A stretch of 64,000 nt of DNA from Diphasiastrum complanatum (GCA_029204225.1 CM055093.1:33926525-33990524), one strand, 5' to 3'. Counted from the stretch's first letter, positions 44,394 to 56,252 are shown. Program-made: numbers and translations. Notes: generated by a model from the letters alone, not told the origin.

Positions 44394-45505
44394 TTTTTGT
44401 CAGGTCTATCTAAACAGATCAAACGTGAGCTGAAACGCCATAATGAGTATGCACTTTTGCAAAATGCTATGGACGATGCAATTCGGGAGGAGAATGAAGA
44501 TTCAGATGATGAGCCGAATGTCAGTATGTTGCCTTATACAGCACAGTAGACTACTACGACATCCACCACTATTGCATCAACGAATGCCAATGCTACTGCA
44601 GAAATGATGCTCAATGAGTTTGAGAAATCTGGGAAGACCCAGCAGAAACAGATGGAAAAGTTGCAGTTGCAATTTGATGAGAAGATCAAAGCATTGGAAA
44701 ATTCCACGGCGAAGCGAACAAGGAACCTGAGAAGTTTGCAAAGACTTTTCCTACCAAGGAAAATATCTGGTGTTCTATTTGTATAGGAAATCACATAGTG
44801 AACGAGTGTCGTCAATTGAAATAACGAATGGAAATCAGTGTTTGCCATCTGTGTATTCTCCCCTGACCATGAGACTGCTTTTTGCAACTTCAAGCTTTGG
44901 ATAATTCAGCAACGGTATGCCCAGATGGGATATCGAGATCCACAGTATGCAGGAAATCCAGCAACAAGACTGCGACAATCTACTCTTGGATACCTGGAAC
45001 GGCTAGCTTTGCCTGCCCCACCAAAACACTCCGCTCCTCCTGCCAATTTGATGGAACCAGAACCTTACGGAAGTGGTGAGCAATGGAGCTATGGTAATGA
45101 TCAGGAAGGTGAATCTTCATAACAATATGCCATTTATGTTGCCGCTCAACAACAAGCCTCAAGAAGTTGGACCAGAGCACCACTTGGATGCTTTGCATGT
45201 GGAGAAAATCACAAAGTTGCAGAATGCCCAAATAAAGAAAAATTTGTACCATTCTATCGTGATTGTGGATATGGGCATTGCTATAAAGACTGTCCAACAA
45301 GATCGAAGCCGCCACCAGCTACAACACCTGTAAATTTGATAACCATCAAGCAAGGATCAATAGCTCAAAAGAAACCAAGTGCACCCTTGATGGTGGTCAC
45401 CAGAGCACAAAAGCAAAAAGAACTAGTAGTGGATCCAATACCTGCTAATTCTATTCCATTGAATGAAACACCAAAAACATCGGGAGTCTATCCAAATCTT
45501 AACAT
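44394..45505 (+). pseudogene. gag: Short-knuckle gypsy-like gag fragment (second copy of the family)
   Basis: The plus strand encodes a coiled helix (EFEKSGKTQQKQMEKLQLQF), then after a frameshift CSICIGNHIVNEC (44771-44809), a disrupted CHLC...H-x4-C (about 44840-44890), a Pro-rich stretch LERLALPAPPKHSAPPANL, and two more knuckles: CFACGENHKVAEC (45189-45227) and YRDCGYGHCYKDC (45255-45293, first Cys lost). Three of the four have the C-x2-C-x3-H-x4-C spacing. It matches the minus-strand fragment at 10700-11168. It joins copia gag near 45505. Confidence 0.65.
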
Positions 45506-46575
45506 GGCAATTTCTACCCAGGACCACCTCACTCTTTCAAGAGTAATTTTGATGCTTCTACAAGAGGAATTCAGAAAATCTGCATCCTCCTCAGGCTCAA
45601 GGTCAGATCCTTTGGATCTATATTCCAAAAATCAGAAGTTTAGATCAAACAGATCAACACAGTCAGATTATCTTGACAAAAGAAGCAACATGCAGTTGGA
45701 TCGGATTTTCACTCTCGGTCGAATTTTTCCTCAAGGTCGAATTCAGATTCTTCATCGTTCCAATCAAAACATAATCTATTCTGCAAATATTGTAAGAGAA
45801 CTGGCCATCTTATCAGGAACTGCAGAACTTTAAAATTCAACAATGAGAAGAAGAAGCAGTTCCAACAACAAGCGAATTCTACTTCAACCAGTTACTCAAT
45901 CCAGCAACAAGATGAAGACGAAGCAGCCTTCTTGACCAAAGTCAGAAAACAACAGAATATCAATTCCTAGTACCTAGACTCGGGAGCAACTCAACATATG
46001 ACTCACCACAAGGACTGGTTCAAAGACTGTCAATCATACACCCACTCTGAAATTGTACAATTTGGTGAAGGAACAGTCAGGGTCAAATTTTAGAGGGGTG
46101 AAGTTAAGTTGCTGACCAACATTCTCCACGTTTCAAATCTGACCAAAAATCTGCTCTCAGTTAGCAGAAATACAGATTTGGGTCAGAAGGTCGAATTCGA
46201 TACACAAGGCTGCACCATTTTTGACAAATCCCGAAAAGTTCTAGCTTTCGGGAGAAGAAGTGGCAACCTTTACAAACTCAGCCACTACAATCCTTCTAAT
46301 TGTCAAACTCTTTATACATCTACTTCTAAACCAGCTGATATGCTTTTGCATTTCAGATTAGGCCATCACAATTGTGATAGTATTTAACAAACGTCCAAAC
46401 AGAATTTAGTACAAGATCTGCCTTCAACTAGCAAATCCGATACTCCATGCAAAAGCTGTATTACCAACAAGCATGCTAGAAGTCAATCTATTTCCAAATT
46501 AGTTCACACTTCTAGAAATTTGCTAAAGCTTGTGCACATGGACATTTGTGGCCCTATGCATACTGTTTCCAGAGG
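45506..46575 (+). pseudogene. Copia family C gag end, protease and gag-pre-integrase
   Basis: HLTLSRVILMLLQEEFRKS resembles the gag end of the copia element at 56439. A classical zinc knuckle, CKYCKRTGHLIRNC, lies at 45782-45823. After a TAG, YLDSGATQHMT gives the protease motif (about 45970-46003), then VSNLTKNLLSVSRNTDLG and MLLHFRLGHHNCDSI (gag-pre-integrase), CKSCITNKHARSQ, and HMDICGPMHTVSRGG, where integrase begins and the fragment is cut (about 46575). Several stops and one frameshift. Confidence 0.8.
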
Positions 46576-47393
46576 GGGTCCATGTCAGGAATTATTCCGA
46601 CTCCCACATACCGGACATGGATGTAACAATATTGGTTTTATTGGAACTTGTCTATTTTTTTTCCTTTGTTGGGAAAACGTCTTTATGGTTTGAATATTTC
46701 ATCTATACTATATCAATGATAAATTTATCTATTCAAGGAAAAGAATAAAGTAATGATGCCATCAACATCATTGGATAAGAGACATTGTTGTTGTGTCCTA
46801 CTTGATAGACATCAATGGTGTGTCCTACTTAGAATAGGATATCTTAGAGCCTCCAAACTTGGCTTTGAATACATATATCTTAGAGCTTCCAAACTTGGCT
46901 TAGCCTTTTCATGGATGTACAATGTACATAGTATACTGAAAATGATATTAGTGCAAAGCAACTATAATTTGTGCAATAAAAAAATAACATTGACACACAC
47001 TGTCATTAATGATATCAATCAAAGGGCTTTAAGGTTGTTTGAAGCAATTTTTGAGAATACTGTCATTTCTTAAGAATGAAAACTAAAAGTTCATAAAAAA
47101 ACAAGTGGCAAATTTCTCATGAAGAAATAAAAGCACCAAAAGAATTGTTTTTTTTAATAAGAGTTCAAAAATAAACATGAAATTTCTTATGAAGTACTTT
47201 ATAAGATAACTACGATTAGTGTTTTGGAAACAATGCTTTGAAGTTTGCACGTGAACAGATAATAGGCACAACCTAATCAATCCGTAATGCTCAGTGCTCA
47301 GAGTTTGTGTGTATTTTGGAGGCACCTCCCCCCACAGAATCTTCAACCACACAATTCGTAATGCCACAATGTGACTAACTAAGACATTATGTT
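46576..47393. other. Unassigned DNA
   Basis: AT-rich. A near-duplicate phrase (CTTAGAGC.TCCAAACTTGGCTT) occurs at about 46841 and 46880. No coding motif recognised. Confidence 0.4.
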
Positions 47394-47484
47394 GGAATGC
47401 CTACTGTGACAGCTGGCTTACTAGGCCGTTCTGCCGGAATGACAACTCTGACAGCTGGCTTAGTAGTCCGTTCTACCGGAATGG
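47394..47484. repeat. Tandem repeat, 42-bp unit, just over two copies
   Basis: Units begin GGAATG at 47394, 47436 and 47478 (partial), sharing TGACAGCTGGCTTA.TAG.CCGTTCT.CC. Confidence 0.8.
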
Positions 47485-47630
47485 CAAACCTTGGATTAGT
47501 AGGAAAGTTCTTCCTTCAGATAGCAAAAAACCATTGAGCATGAAATGTAGAACGTTATCAGAGAGAGAGGAGATGCACATCAAGCAAAAATGCATGGCTT
47601 GAGCCTCCCCCTTGCACCAAGCATTACGCA

Positions 47631-47755
47631 AAGGAAGGCCCGAAGCCCTCGGACCTTTCTTGCTGGTCGGGGCCTGCCCTTGGGCTCCCGCCCTCGGGCG
47701 AGGGCCCCCTCAAGCAAGGAAGGCCCTCGGTTGACAGGGCCTTCCGCCCCCAAAA
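47631..47755. repeat. GC-rich block with imperfect inverted repeats
   Basis: The block is strongly G+C rich in an AT-rich setting. AAGGAAGGCCCGAAGCCCTCGG near the left is echoed by GAAGGCCCTCGG and by the complement AGGGCCTTCC on the right, and GCCCTCGGGCGAGGGC forms a local hairpin. It may be a small transposon end or rearranged GC-rich repeat. Confidence 0.4.
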
Positions 47756-47837
47756 ATTAAGTTTACAAAGGGCTACCAAAACCTCAATCTACTAATCTAT
47801 GATGTCAATATCTAAATCACCAAATGCTAGCTAGCTC

Positions 47838-47852
47838 CATGATAAGCATATG
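47838..47852. repeat. Target-site duplication, left copy
   Basis: CATGATAAGCATATG, identical to 47939-47953, flanking the tRNA-like retroposon. Confidence 0.8.
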
Positions 47853-47938
47853 CTTCTTGGTTTCCAAGGGGAGGCTCGAACCTGGGACCAAAGAAACTTT
47901 GGATGCCAAGCTAACCAGTTGAGCCAACCCCGTTGGGT
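47853..47938 (-). mobile_element. Very short tRNA-derived retroposon (SINE-like or retroposed tRNA)
   Basis: On the minus strand, reading from 47938, an A-box-like TTGGCTCAACTGGTTAG and a B-box GGTTCGAGCC lie about 38 bases apart, as in RNA polymerase III genes. The whole insert is 86 bases and flanked by perfect 15-bp direct repeats. The length is close to a tRNA and there is no long tail. It could be a minimal SINE or a retroposed tRNA. Confidence 0.7.
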
Positions 47939-47953
47939 CATGATAAGCATATG
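47939..47953. repeat. Target-site duplication, right copy
   Basis: CATGATAAGCATATG, identical to the left copy at 47838-47852. Confidence 0.8.
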
Positions 47954-48776
47954 AAGAGAAGATACCATGAGAGATGTCCTTGGAATATCCTATTACTTTG
48001 GGATTATGCCCTTATGTACCTTCCCTCTTTCTCTTTCGTTAGTCACACATACTAATCTAGGATCATACTATCATAGTATACAATTATCCATTGTCCCCTC
48101 ATTTACATGCAATTTTGATGGTAACCCAACATTCGTTTTTTCTTTGGAGTAATGACCAGATTCAAAGCATCTATCTGGTCTTTATGACAGATTCAGCTCC
48201 CCGGAGGTAAAAATTGAAATCTGTATCTGGATTTTCGTGGTATATTAAGATATGGTTCTACTGAGGGTTAGATTGATGGACCTGCGCAGCCAGGAAGGGA
48301 CAAGATGAGCGAGAGGGCGAGAGAGTGAGAGATCGCGATGGAGAGAAGCTGAGGTCAAAAGGGAGGAAGACTCTTATAAGCTGCCTATAATAATTGAAGC
48401 ATTATTGAGAATTGTTGAGCTGAATCAATCACGGAGGATACCAGCTTAGTATATACATGTGAGGGAAGCATTCGCAAGCGAGACGTAGAAGACTGCTATC
48501 TACTGCAGCTAGCAAATTATGGTTTCTGTAGTTCCCATTTCTTTCTCGTCTCTAACAATCACAATGCACATGTGCTTTGCTGAGTAAACAGGTTAAGATC
48601 GAATGTATGTTGCTTAGCTTACGCAACGGCGCCATAGCTGCTGCTGTTGATTTTACCCATTTGATCTTGTCAGCAAGTGATTGTGGCAAGCTGGACGACA
48701 GTTGGGGTTGTGCTTTGCGCCAAGTTACCTTGCAACAATCGCTTGTCATTTGAGAATCAAGGTAAAGTACTAAAGC
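47954..48776 (+). other. Upstream region of the PQ-loop gene
   Basis: No coding motif. A possible 5' leader with splice sites (TTGTCAG at about 48672 and AATCAAGGTAAAG at about 48761) lies just before the start codon; this is inference. Confidence 0.35.
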
Positions 48777-49820
48777 ATGTATTCTTCTACGGGACCAGTT
48801 CAATGCCCAGCAGACAAAACGTGCTCAAAATGGGTGCAGAGGTACCTCAGAGACTGCGTATGCAGCGTGAAGGACGACATCTCATTAGTGATGGGATTAA
48901 TGAGCATGCTGAGCTGGGGTGTGGCTGAGGTGCCACAGATCATCACGAATTTCAAAGAGAAGTCTACCGATGGAGTCTCAGTTACGTTTTTGATGACATG
49001 GATTATTGGGTATGTACTACGTTGAATATGTTTTTCATTCTTCCTTCCATGACATGCCTAGACACTTTTGACTGATCATAATCATGACCTTAATGTTGTC
49101 ATTTCATTCAATATTGATAAAAAGAGATAAGACAAATTTCTTCTGCTAAATATATAGCAGAATCTTACTCTTGGTGATCATCTTTGCGCAGCGACTTATT
49201 TAATCTTGCTGGTTGCTATTTGGAAAAAGAGACTGTAAGCAACTACATCTTTTTCGATCTTGCTTTTGATTTACCGTAAGATTTCCTAGTCGATTATTTT
49301 GACGTACTTCTAGAAGGTACCTCCTTGATATTGAGGAAGTATGTTAGAGAAACGTACTAGAAAGTATTATCTAAGCTCCATAAGAACTAATTTTTCTTTT
49401 CCAGCATGACGCTTTAGTTTTCTCTCTATCTGTTTTGCTATTAGCTGCACGAATTTGATATCCTTTACTTTTGAATCTTGGCAGCTGCCAACGCAGCTAT
49501 ATGTGGCCTTGGTAAGTCACTCCTGCACTTTGATGCTGCAAAACAATAAGCAATCCAAAACTTTTATAATGTACGGCATTGTGTAGATTCGTAGTAAATG
49601 TTGCCGTTCAATGATTCTATGATTTGATCCGTTGTTTCTTAATCATAATTGTGTTTGTGCAATGAAAGTGCAGCTATACACGATGACAACAATAGTGCTG
49701 ATGGCCCAAACAATCTACTACGATCACATTAGCAAAGCAAAAATTCGTTATGGAGCAACAGCTCAGCCTTCATTGGAAAAGGTGCCATCCCATACCCTTA
49801 CAGACTGTTTCTGGCATTAA
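48777..49820 (+). CDS. PQ-loop repeat membrane protein, N-terminal part, four exons
   Basis: Exons 48777-49009, 49192-49234, 49485-49511 and 49674-49781 join in phase, with GT-AG introns (gtatgt..gcag, gtaagc..gcag, gtaagt..gcag). The spliced product begins MYSSTGPVQCPADKTCSKWV and carries SWGVAEVPQIITNFKEKSTDGVS, the PQ-loop, then FLMTWIIGDLFNLAGCYLE, LPTQLYVALLYTM and TIYYDHISKAKI. This matches the first half of plant PQ-loop transporters related to vacuolar/lysosomal basic amino acid exporters, with about three membrane helices. After exon 4 (LEK) no further exon is recognised; reading on gives a stop at 49818-49820. Relatives have seven helices and two PQ-loops, so this copy is probably truncated, unless distant exons lie beyond the repeats. 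Confidence 0.7.
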
Positions 49821-50685
49821 TTAATCAAACTTTTGAGTTCCTGCATTTTGCAGTATCTACCTGCATCCTCTTAACAGTGAAATAGTTTATCAGACAACCA
49901 TTTGAACAAATAGATTAGCTTATTCTCCAAGCTTGAACTGACAGTTTAGCCTTTCTAAATCGAAAAAGCAGACAACGAATAATGCATACATTTTTCAGAA
50001 CTGCAAACAGCCACTTTGACAGATGAAGTATTTTATAACTACAGCTGACAAAATAGCCGAACCGGTAGTGGGTTACAGTACATAACGTAACAGCAACAGA
50101 ACGATAGATGAGCCATCTTCTAATGCTGCCGCTCGTTGCGCATCTGCTCTGAAACAACCATCTACAACGTCACACACACACACACACACGAAACAGTTAT
50201 AACCGGATATGCACTATACACCTTATCAGTACAAGCACACTTGATCAGTCAATAAAGCTCATTAGTATAAGCAGGCGATTCTCATCCATGTTGCTAAATC
50301 AGCTTTGGCAGCGCCCAAATGAGCAAAGAGACTAGTAAATACTAAATCGTGAAGGCAATTACTGTTTTGCCTCCCAATCTAGGAGCTGACATCACTTTGG
50401 ATATATTCCAGCTGCCCAGTATGTTGACTGATCATCTGAAGAAGCTGCTAATTCTGAGCTTCCACTGTCAACAAATGGGCACGAAAGAAATGAGTTGATA
50501 GATGCGTTTTGCATCAGCGGCGGGTCGCTGCAGCCGAAGGAATGGTCAGAAGTGTTGGAAGATCTGGAGGCAAAAGGCCGCCTCGAGTCTTAGCGTCTCT
50601 CGATGGAATCCAGACGCTTGCAAACTGCATGTGCCATGTGGTGGCGGTCAAACCTTTGTTTCAGTATGAAGGGTCTTATTTTTGT
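49821..50685. other. Unassigned DNA downstream of the PQ-loop fragment
   Basis: A (CA)n tract at about 50172-50188. I looked for the second PQ-loop exons here and found none. The frame at 50509-50730 has no recognisable domain. Confidence 0.4.
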
Positions 50686-50890
50686 ATACTTTTCAACTTG
50701 AAACGCTGCACTACACTCAACCCAGGCTAAATAAGCCTTATCTCAATAACCATTATCCTTCTGCATTTTTTTTATACCTTTCACCATGAAATGCTTCACT
50801 CAACCTAGGCCAAACTCTACAACCATTATCCCTTATCTCCAATTTCTTTAATAACTTTCAATTTGAAATGCTACACTCAACTCAAAGCTT
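50686..50890. repeat. Imperfect tandem repeat, about 80-90 bp unit, three copies
   Basis: Each unit contains a variant of TTTCA.(C/T)(T/A)TGAAA.GCT.CACT and an AACCATTATCC element; units start near 50686, 50775 and 50853. Confidence 0.6.
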
Positions 50891-50940
50891 TACTTATTAT
50901 CCATTAGAACATGTCCCCATGGAAACATGGACTTGAGTCA

Positions 50941-51051
50941 ATGGACCCACTTCGCTATTCCTCAACCTCAAGCTGGGGGGCATTGACAGGATGGGCATGG
51001 ACCCACTTCACTATTCCTCAACCTCAAGCTGGGGGCAATGACATGATGGTC
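50941..51051. repeat. Tandem duplication, 56/55 bp
   Basis: ATGGACCCACTTC.CTATTCC and the following CTCAACCTCAAGCTGGGGG occur twice in a row (50941-50996 and 50997-51051). Confidence 0.85.
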
Positions 51052-53790
51052 ATGGGGTAGAGGGCCCTCTGAAGCCATTGTTCCCTGGAGCAGGGTTCTC
51101 ATCTTTTTGATTGGGACATAACTTTCTCATGGATGGATGGATGGAGACCCTGTTTTAGGGCAGTGCTTACAACTTTCCCATTTTAAAATTTGACATGGTT
51201 TCTTGAAGTATTATAATGATCTACACGCAACTTATATATTATTTGAAAGCCAATGGTTTAGAATCCTACATATACTTTACTAAACATAAAATTTTCTACA
51301 AATTCAAAATTTTATGAGTTTTTAAGAAGTCAACATTTTGCATAATATCTTAAAAGTTGATTTTTGAGAAAACTTGCCGGTTCCATTCCTAGAGTATGCC
51401 GATTTTCCCGAGCACTATTTTAACGCCATATTGCTTGCTTGCTCTCATCTCCAACTCTCACCAACCTAAGCTTTGTTACCTCTCTCTATAATCATTATCC
51501 CTATAGATGTTTTGAAAAACTCCCTCAAGTTTAGACTCAATATCATGCATCTTTCAAATAGTGTTGATTTCTGAAAACCGATGCTTTCAAAAATCTTCAA
51601 CTAAAGAATGTTGCCTTTGAAAATCGTCCAACTATTAAGGGTTGTTGTGCATTACAATAGCTAGTTCAAAAAATTAGCATATTTAAGAAAAAAAAATTAA
51701 ACTATCTTAATTTGCTAAGAATGTAACTATCATGATTATAATTTTGCATATATTCAAAGACTCTTAGTAGGCAACTACTTTTTGCATGTAGGTTGGGCCA
51801 CCACCCAAACAAGAAATTTCAAAGTGACACGTGATGTAGATTTATGAGATAGCCCTTTTTGGGTAACTTTTACCAAGAAGTGTGCATTAAGTTGAACACC
51901 CACAACATATAACTACACAATTTTGATTTTTTGTGTTTTTTTAAATTGATAAGATGAGCCACATGAATCCTATGTATTCCAAAGAGAAAGTCTAGAATCC
52001 TAAAGAACTAACTTATTCAAGTTTAAGAAGTCAACATCCTTCAAAATATCTATGAAAAAGGTTTTGAGGGATAAAGAAAATATAGGATACAAGCATAGTA
52101 TAGGGGCCTTTTTTTAAATCTTGTTGTTCCACCATTTCAAAAACCCTATGTATAGAAGCCCCTCCTACCCTACATATATATGTAGGGTAGAGGCATAGGA
52201 TGGGACGTTTTTTAAATCTTGTTGCTCCATTATTAAAAAGTGGAAAAGCCCAATAGTTGAGAATTTCCAGGACCTACAAACGATGCAAATACCTTCTTCT
52301 ACCATGTTCATTTTTCCAATTTCCATGATAACACAGGAGTAAATTCTGGTCATCAGTTATGCAAAAGTTTGCGGCCTTTATGGGTTGTAATGTCCTAGAC
52401 AAATGCAAGAGGGTTTTTACGTTGTACAATTCCCTCCAAAATACACATAAAAAAGAATCAGAATGTTTTGACATTATTTTAGGCCCCTACCCTTGGGCTC
52501 GTTGCATGGGACATGGACCTTAAAAAATATATTGCCCTCTTCTCGATCTTTTACTCGCCACGTAAAAACTTTGGCTTTTAGATAAAGTTTGACCTTTTTA
52601 TTTAGCTTTCTAATTGAGAGCAATTTTTCTATTATCTCATGCATATTCCTTGGGCTAGTAAGTTTTTACAGATTTAAAATAATGTCGAGCTTGAAAGTTT
52701 AAATGTAATAACATGTCTAACCATGTGCACTATCATAACAATTAAAAGTAACATGTATAATAATCTCGAACATGTCTAAGCATGTGCACTACCATAATAA
52801 AGTGAAAGCATTTCTAGCTACTAAGAGAGGTAGACCATAGTCCTCTTTATTATTGGGCCTTTGTGTTACTATATTGAGTGCCTCTCTTGTTTGGACTTTG
52901 ATGAGGCCTTAGTAAATAGAGCTAGGTAGAGTTTTTAACCTAATGACAAAGTTAAGCTCGAAAAACAACATGACCCCTCATGAAGGAATTTAGAAGAAAA
53001 CTACACCCACAAATTTTGTAAAGCATCTTACAGCCCATAAAAAGTGACACTATTTATCGGATAGAAGAAATTTATTTATAAAAATGGGACGACCTTGACA
53101 TCCAGAGTTTAGAAGCAAAGACCACAATTTTGAAGCACTTACAACTGCTTGGAGGTAGGTGGCACGAATTGTATCACGGGAGAGGGGGTACAGATTCTGA
53201 GGGCAGGGAGTGCATCACGGGGTGGTGTGGATCTAGTTTGCCTATGGTTGTGAGCCGATAGAGATGGAGATGGTGGGAGTGAAAGTTAATGCTTTGGTGA
53301 GTATTCAGATGAGCTACATGGTCATATGCACATGTTGGTGATCTCTAGTTTGGCATCACATTTTGTGATTTTATCCATCATTATTCGATAAGCAGGATGT
53401 AGTTTATTGGTTAGATCTGGTTGGAGTCTAGTTGCACTATAGGTGGGGACAGATTATTGGGGGGCTATTAGCAGGTAATGGATACTTGGTGATCAGATGG
53501 TATAGGGTACATGCTTCTAATGGAGGTATCATACCTGATATTCCATGGATTGTGGGTGAGTTGATCATCACGACAATCGATCTTGTTTGCATTGGCTTTG
53601 GTTGGGTTGACATGATGGATACAATGGTGAGACAAGTTTCTTATGGAAAAGCCTATGTACTGGTCAAATCAGAGTTGGCAATGTCAAGCATAGGGAAGTT
53701 GAATCTGCTTGGATGTAGAATGGAAAACCATCATCAATATCTCAGGGAGATGGGTGAGCTATTTAGGTATAACTTATGGTGAATGCGAAA
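51052..53790. other. Unassigned AT-rich DNA
   Basis: No gene recognised over 2.7 kb. Contains the palindrome at 52166-52189 and two similar phrases around it (TTTTTTAAATCTTGTTG.TCCA at about 52110 and 52210). The 116-codon frame at 53432-53782 has no known motif. Confidence 0.4.
52166..52189. repeat. Perfect 24-bp palindrome
   Basis: The arms TACCCTACATAT and ATATGTAGGGTA are exact complements with no loop. No flanking gene explains it. Confidence 0.8.
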
Positions 53791-54350
53791 AATGCGACAA
53801 ACACTGTTTACTTGATTTTTCAAGGCACCAGAGACAAACTCTGAAGAATGTCGCGTTCTTCGCCCTGAAAACCAACGGCAACACAACGAACTTCGATGTA
53901 CTCCTCACACTCACTTCCTGCACTGTGCAAACTAACTTGACAATGACAACAGCCACCCATGATCTCCTCCAGACGACACAATAACTTCACGCCATCTCTT
54001 GTACCTTCCATCTGCACAAATGTAAATTGTATATAGTGATCATTGTAATCAATTATGTGTGAGTGTATCGATGAATCCTATAGTTCATTCAACGAGACAG
54101 ACACTATAGATGCTTTTCATGCATCGATTCTTTCTTTAGATGGATTCTCAGAAATAAGTTCATAACGTTTACAGATCGTAATTAGCTTTGTGAGCACGCG
54201 ATTCTGCCTGCTATTGTCTTGTGCTTACATGTATTTATTTGACTTGTATATTTCATTATACTTAATCTAAATAAACTATCTATTGGTTTTGTGTTCAGAT
54301 TCTTGTTGGTATTGCAATACTTTCTACGTCTTGTGTCTTAGTTTTTCATT
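53791..54350 (+). mobile_element. LTR-like copy R1
   Basis: Begins AATGCGACAAACACTG. It shares CTTGATTTTTCAAGGCAC, GCCACCCATGATCTCCTC, AGATCGTAATTAGCTTTGTG and TTGTCTTGTGCTTAC with R2, 599 bases downstream. The same order of motifs is seen in the LTR at 55065-56252, so R1 is a diverged copy of that LTR family. Confidence 0.65.
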
Positions 54351-54389
54351 TCCTAAGACTTTTTGAAGGGTGCTGTATTTTTTGCAAAC

Positions 54390-54950
54390 AATGCGACAAA
54401 TACTATTTACTTGATTTTTCAAGGCACTAGAGGCAAACTCCGAAGAATGTCGCGGTCTTCGTCCCGAAACCAACAACAACATGACGAACTTCGATGTACT
54501 GCTCACGCTCACTTCCTGCACTGTGCAAACTAACTTGACAATGACAGCAGCCACCCACGATCTCCTCTAGATGGCACAAAAACTTCACGCCATCTCTTGT
54601 ACCTTCCATCTGCACAAATGTAAATTGTATATAGTTGATCATTGTAATCTATTATGTGTGAATCCTACAGTTCATTCAATGAGACAAACACTGTAGATGC
54701 TTTCATGCATCAATTCTTTCTTTAGACGGATTCTCAGAAATAAGTTCATAACTTTTACAGATCGTAATTAGCTTTGTGAGCACGCGGATCCGCCCGCTAT
54801 TGTCTTGTGCTTACTTGCATTTGTTTGACTTGTATATTTCATTATACGTAATCTGAATAAACTATTTTTTGGTTTTGCGTTCAGATTCTTGTCAGTATTG
54901 CAATGCTTTCTACATCATGTCTGACTATTTGATTGACTTTCTGATTGTTT
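54390..54950 (+). mobile_element. LTR-like copy R2 (tandem with R1)
   Basis: Direct repeat of R1 at a 599-base offset with scattered substitutions and a 10-base indel near 54650. No pol sequence lies between R1 and R2, so they are tandem LTR copies or a local duplication. Confidence 0.65.
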
Positions 54951-55064
54951 GCTCATTGCTTCCGCTACCGCCGCGCATTAAGCTCTAAATTTATCTTGTG
55001 TTCACCTACTTAGTTATCAATAGTGCATGCACCGAGGGAAATTCTCCATCATTCACCATTTCCC

Positions 55065-56252
55065 TGTTGGATTTATTTCCTCTACTCTCTTAAATCCCAT
55101 TTTAATTTGCCTCCATTCTGTTGCAATTTTACTCGCGTTGTCGCGCAGTCTGCATATTTACATGTTCTCACAGGCGAAGAAAAGACGAAAGAAATGCGAC
55201 ACTGTATTTTTACACGTGTTTTTGTGACAGGCAAAAAAGGCGACATTGCCTTACAAAATGTCAAAGGTGCCCTAGGAAGCAAAGGCACCCTGATAAAATC
55301 TCAAGGCAATTCATAAGTGTGATGCATTTTTCGCATCTTCACCAACGTTCACTTCAGCAAAGGCTGACGTCGCACCCTTTTCACACTCACCCCATGCAGC
55401 TGCGTTAGATTGGACAACGACTGCAGCCACCCACGATCTCCTACAGACAGGACATCCACCTTGTACTTTCTCCATCTACACACCTGTAACATTGTGTATA
55501 TATATTGAATGCCATTTGCATATTCAGCTTAATGAATAGACGATTGATTGAGAGATTAAGATAAGTGTGTGTAAATCTAGTGTCAGAAGCTTATCAGAGA
55601 TAGACGAAGTAGATGCCTTGTGCATTGATTTTTTATTGTCAGTAATAAGGTTTCATCCCTTTACAGATTGAATTAGCTTTGTAGAGCACGTGGTTTCGGC
55701 CGATATTGTCTTGTGCTCTACCGCATTATTGACATATATATTTGATATACTTAATCTGATAACAGCTCATTGTTTTGCGTTCAGATCTGTGTCAGTATTG
55801 CTATGCTTATTCTTCATTCTATCTGACTTTTTCAGTTGCTCAATTTGGTAATCTGGTTTTAGATGACTAATATTTAGTCTTGTCTTTTGCAAATCATTCG
55901 CGATTGATTATCAGTTGAGCTCAGTCTAGCTCTTTGCGAATCATTCGCGACACATAATTTGTCTAGCTGTTTGCGACAAATTACTCTTTTGGTGCTTTAT
56001 TAATCAATGTTTGGCTACATAATCAGAAATACCGTGATTTCCATCACTAACGCTCTGTCCATTCTGATAATCGTAGTCATGCTTAGGGAAAGAGTCATAT
56101 AGCTCATTCCGCTGTGCACGAACACTTTTCTTTTGAGTTTCGTTTCTCATTTGAGTTTCGCTTCTCGTTCGTGTTTGTCTTTCTTTTCGAGCTATTTTTC
56201 TTTTTTTACACACGACTATCTCTCTTGTTCCTCTCCCCTCTTTTGTCCAACA
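55065..56252 (+). repeat. 5' LTR of the complete copia element
   Basis: 1188 bases, TGTTGGATTT to GTCCAACA. Contains a TATA-like TGTGTATATATATTG (about 55494). A segment near 55875-55965 with repeated AATCATTCGCGA is missing from the 3' LTR. Confidence 0.9.

Noticed and set aside
53432-53782. 116-codon plus-strand frame
   Set aside because: No recognised domain, single short frame in repeat-rich DNA, no splice or regulatory support.
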